NCBI GenBank assembly: GCA_002688175.1
Contig: NZCC01000053.1
Location: forward strand, 31,521-95,520
DNA: 64,000 nucleotides
Direction: 5' to 3'
From: Chromatiales bacterium
Lineage (GTDB): Bacteria; Pseudomonadota; Gammaproteobacteria; Steroidobacterales; GCA-2729495
Positions 61,531-64,000 of the stretch are shown here, piece after piece (the stretch's first letter is position 1; each line of letters opens with the position of its first letter). The notes under the pieces were generated by a model. That model had not been told where the DNA came from and did no database searches. It saw only the letters and a program-made list of their open reading frames with translations. The translations under genes were made by a program, and so were the position numbers.

Positions 61531-63618
61531 TTAAGCCCGGGTCACTTCCACAAATACTGAGTGGGTCCGTGACCCCTGGCTGGGAAGGGTAGGCGTGGTG
61601 GAGGTCAGGACGTTTGACGAGCCGCCAATCTCTTCACCGTCGTCATTAAAGCGTGCCCACCGCCCCTGGGGCAGGCAGACAACGCCTGGATGAATGTCTC
61701 CGGTCACGTGAGCTTTTATCAGCATGCGGCCCTGGGGGCTTGATATGCAAACCATGTCACCTTTTACTGTCTCGCGTTTTTTTGCATCATCCGGATGCAT
61801 CAATAGCGCTTTACGTTCAAGTTTTTCCGTCCAGTCAAGGCTTGCGCCCGTGGAGTTGACCCGGGCATAGGAGTGAGGGGTGATGAGACGCAGGGGGTAT
61901 TCCGCAGGCGGTTCTGTAACTCTGCACGGTGCCTGGCTGGATGCCTCTTCAGTACCACTTGCAGCGGCAGAGAGTTCGATTTTACCTGACGGCGTATTCA
62001 GGGGACTGGATTGAGGGTCATTGATGTATTTAGCCAGCCCGATTCTGTTTAGATCTTGACCAAGGTAGAGGCCACTCGAGCGGAAAGCCTCAATATCTTC
62101 TATTTCAGAGTCCTGTAAAAGGAATTCAAGCCATTCGTCGGCCGTGCGGTCCTCGGAAAATTCATTATTAAAGCCGAGTCGACGAGAGAGTTCGCAGAAT
62201 ATATCGTAATCATTGCGGCTTTCGTATAAAGGTTCGATTGCTTTTTGTGAATAAAAGAGAAAGTTTCCTGAGCCAAAGATAACGTCGTTACGTTCAAGAA
62301 AAGTTGTAGCCGGAAAGATAACGTCACAGTATCGGGCCGTCGGGGTCATGGAGATTTCATGAGAAATGGCATATTCCACCTTTTCAAAGGCCTGAATATT
62401 TTTCTTAATATCACTGCCCTGGTTCAGGTAATTCTGGCCTACCGAGTAGATAGCTTTAATATCAGTTGGATATCCGCCTCCAGTTCCTTCCAGAATGGCA
62501 TCTGCCCATTTTACAACAGGCACTGACGGCTGTGATGAAATACCGGGAAAGGGAATAATGGGCATTCGGGGCGGAGGCAGCGCTCCCCATACCGAGCCCC
62601 CCGATGATCCGCCCGACGAGCCGGTATTGCCAGTTGCAGCTTGCAGTGTGAATGCCATTCGGTAGGCGTCTTCGCCCCCCAGGGTTCGCTGAATGGAGAG
62701 GCCCGGGATCAGGGCGGTGGGCCTGGCTGTGCCGTATTTAAGAGCAAATTCACGAATGATTTGTTCCGGCGTGCCACATATATTTGCTGCCCATGCCGGT
62801 GTTTTAACGATTCCATCCGTATCTCCGCGAACATATGCTTCAATTTCAGCAAAGCCGTGGGTGTAGCGTTCCAGAAAGGCGTGGTCAACCAGATTTTCTT
62901 CCAGCAGTACCTGTAATACGGCAGCCATCATGGCTGAATCCGTGCCGGGATAAATCGGGATCCATTGGCTGGCAAGCTTTTTGACTGTTTTGGATCTTTG
63001 CGGATCTATTACAACAATCTCAACGCCGTTTTCCTTAAGTTCCCTGAGATAGTTTTCCAGATTACAGCCAAAGCGTGTTACTGAAATATTGGCTCCCCAA
63101 AGAACCACGAGATTGGTGTCAAGTAGTGTTGCCGGGTCCAGGCCTACGTGAAGGGTGCCAAATGCATGTGAAGTTGCGAATCTGGATGCAGTGCTACTGT
63201 AACTGCCAGCCAGGAGTGTATATCCGCCATAGAGGCCAAGAAATCGGAAGGGAAGAAATAAAGTATTGTGCAGGGCTCCCCGGCAGGCTCCTCCGCCACC
63301 CATCCATAGCAAAGAGGTTGGCCCCCAGGTTGCACGAACTTTTTCAAGCATTCCTGCGGCGGTATCCAGGGCCTCTTCCCATGATGCCGCGCGGAATTGA
63401 CCGCTGCCACGTTGACCGGTTCTGATAAGCGGTGTCTTTATCCGGTCTTCGGCATGCAGGGCCGTATGCATGTTGTAGCCTTTGACGCAGCCCTGGCCGT
63501 TCGGCGGGCGCTGGGTGTTGTCGGTAATCCTTATTATTTCTCCGTTGTCGTCAATATGCGCAAACAGGGGGCAGCCGGCACCGCAGTCCTTGTTACAGGA
63601 AACAGGCAGAACCTTCAT
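61531..63618 (-). CDS. Molybdopterin oxidoreductase without signal peptide
   Basis: 695 residues. N-terminal FeS motif CNKDCGAGC then GQGCVKG (Cys 8, 12, 16 and about 44), then GGGGACRG, SYSSTASRFATSHAFG with a serine near the expected molybdenum ligand, LVVLWGANISVTR, ATGNTGSSGGSSGG and C-terminal LITPHSYARVNST and VCLPQGRWARFNDD for cofactor binding. This is DMSO-reductase superfamily. No Tat motif and no FeS or membrane partner next to it, so a cytoplasmic enzyme is likely, unlike the alpha subunit at 19.8 kb. The start overlaps a small secreted frame by ATGA. Confidence 0.9.
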   Translation of the reverse strand: MKVLPVSCNKDCGAGCPLFAHIDDNGEIIRITDNTQRPPNGQGCVKGYNMHTALHAEDRIKTPLIRTGQRGSGQFRAASWEEALDTAAGMLEKVRATWGPTSLLWMGGGGACRGALHNTLFLPFRFLGLYGGYTLLAGSYSSTASRFATSHAFGTLHVGLDPATLLDTNLVVLWGANISVTRFGCNLENYLRELKENGVEIVVIDPQRSKTVKKLASQWIPIYPGTDSAMMAAVLQVLLEENLVDHAFLERYTHGFAEIEAYVRGDTDGIVKTPAWAANICGTPEQIIREFALKYGTARPTALIPGLSIQRTLGGEDAYRMAFTLQAATGNTGSSGGSSGGSVWGALPPPRMPIIPFPGISSQPSVPVVKWADAILEGTGGGYPTDIKAIYSVGQNYLNQGSDIKKNIQAFEKVEYAISHEISMTPTARYCDVIFPATTFLERNDVIFGSGNFLFYSQKAIEPLYESRNDYDIFCELSRRLGFNNEFSEDRTADEWLEFLLQDSEIEDIEAFRSSGLYLGQDLNRIGLAKYINDPQSSPLNTPSGKIELSAAASGTEEASSQAPCRVTEPPAEYPLRLITPHSYARVNSTGASLDWTEKLERKALLMHPDDAKKRETVKGDMVCISSPQGRMLIKAHVTGDIHPGVVCLPQGRWARFNDDGEEIGGSSNVLTSTTPTLPSQGSRTHSVFVEVTRA

Positions 63619-63749
63619 GATAAGTAATTCTTTGTGAATGCCATTTTAGCTTGTGGCGGTTCCAGATTCGTTCCTGTTGCTCCTGACGCGATAGGTGAAA
63701 GGGCCAGAAGGAATAAAGAAATAATCAAATATCTGGATAATATTGTCAT
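63615..63749 (-). CDS. Possible small secreted protein
   Basis: 44 residues from ATG 63749. Hydrophobic opening RYLIISLFLLALSPIASG looks like a signal peptide; the rest is short (TNLEPPQAKMAFTKNYLS). Its TGA overlaps the ATG of the molybdoenzyme (ATGA), which supports translation and coupling. The mature peptide would be only about 25 residues, so a leader or a remnant is also possible. Confidence 0.4.
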   Translation of the reverse strand: MTILSRYLIISLFLLALSPIASGATGTNLEPPQAKMAFTKNYLS

Positions 63750-63810
63750 GTCATTTGTGAGTGATCTATTCAGATAAAAAATGGGTTGGGTAATCATTCT
63801 TTTATGCGGG

Positions 63811-63989
63811 CTACAGTTTCGCTATTTGTTCTTTAGTAAGCGCAATTACATCATGAGGGAAAATAGTCGTATCACCGCCTGGCCTGGCTGAGATCATTTT
63901 GATTTCGATAATTCTGTACTGTCCGTCGTCAAACAAATGGAACAGATGAGCATCTAATTTAAGGGAGTGTTCTGTTCATCGGTTTTCAT
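63811..63989 (-). pseudogene. Small frame with probable one-base frameshift
   Basis: On the minus strand a frame begins at ATG 63989 (MKTDEQNTPLN, then TAG at 63956-63954). The next frame reads KLDAHLFHLFDDGQYRIIEI and on to TAG at 63811. Adding one A to the AAA run at 63958-63960 joins them into a 59-residue protein ending ALTKEQIAKL. The second part has clear coding character. I recognise no family. Window edge is close. Confidence 0.4.
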
Positions 63990-64000
63990 CTTACGCAGCA

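Noticed and set aside
1..64000. CRISPR array, tRNA, rRNA or prophage
   Set aside because: I looked for spaced direct repeats, tRNA-like arms (GTTCGA motif with CCA) and phage genes and found none; the one GGTTCGAACC lies inside the DUF1015 gene.

Overview
The window reads as a chromosomal stretch of a free-living, probably aquatic gammaproteobacterium. This rests on gene content (Uup, PdxH, a LapG-type protease, a VPLPAAAW-type PEP-CTERM sorting tail, a Slam-type outer-membrane protein, YcbB- and YcbK-type envelope enzymes) and the mix of oxidoreductases. There is no rRNA, tRNA, phage, insertion sequence or CRISPR array to fix the taxonomy. Coding density is high, with short operons on both strands.

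Layout. 0.2-5 kb: Uup-type ABC-F ATPase, a Tat-exported SDR and a tandem pair of exported metallo-beta-lactamase-fold proteins. 5-13.3 kb: a membrane-anchored HExxH protein, a cold-shock protein, a second exported SDR, PdxH, a SPOR lipoprotein and an OmpR/EnvZ-type two-component pair. A gene-poor 0.7 kb follows with an orphan terminator (candidate small RNA) and a 34-codon gene with an extraordinarily strong ribosome-binding site, then a Tat-exported aldo/keto reductase. 13.4-18.4 kb: MFS carrier, soluble PQQ dehydrogenase, SDR, methyltransferase. 18.7-23.7 kb: a nitrilase-fold protein with substituted catalytic residues, then the alpha and beta subunits of a type II DMSO-reductase-family molybdoenzyme. 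23.7-30.9 kb: VOC and SnoaL-like proteins, DUF1015, an exported flavin amine oxidase, a membrane protein, a YcbK-like peptidase, a YdjM-like membrane protein and a PPOX flavoprotein.

30.9-32.4 kb: an MFS gene and an amidohydrolase gene, both missing their 5' parts and meeting head to head, as expected from one deletion across a divergent promoter. 32.4-36.5 kb: a lipoprotein, a glutaredoxin/IscA-like/rhodanese fusion, a small membrane protein, an L,D-transpeptidase and a cohesin-like PEP-CTERM protein. 36.6-42.1 kb is the most unusual part. A Slam-like translocator and a non-lipidated TbpB-barrel-like secreted protein (a type XI secretion candidate) lie divergent from a LapG-type periplasmic protease, which is translationally coupled to a membrane sensor with a catalytically dead HD-GYP domain, a possible LapD substitute. 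42.2-53.3 kb: MetE-like methyltransferase, AsmA, carboxylesterase, rhodanese, DUF3795, NAD(P)-binding protein, MFS carrier, TPR protein and a frameshifted FkbM methyltransferase. 53.3-64 kb: LLM flavoprotein, two exported FGE-like proteins, a 2,4-dienoyl-CoA-reductase-like flavoprotein, an exported beta-propeller, a second molybdoenzyme without a signal peptide, and a small frameshifted frame at the edge.

The many redox enzymes (five SDR-like, AKR, LLM, old-yellow-enzyme-like, PQQ and two molybdoenzymes) suggest a catabolic generalist working on lipophilic or terpenoid-like substrates; that is inference. Recurrent themes are exported versions of normally cytoplasmic folds and family members with altered catalytic residues.
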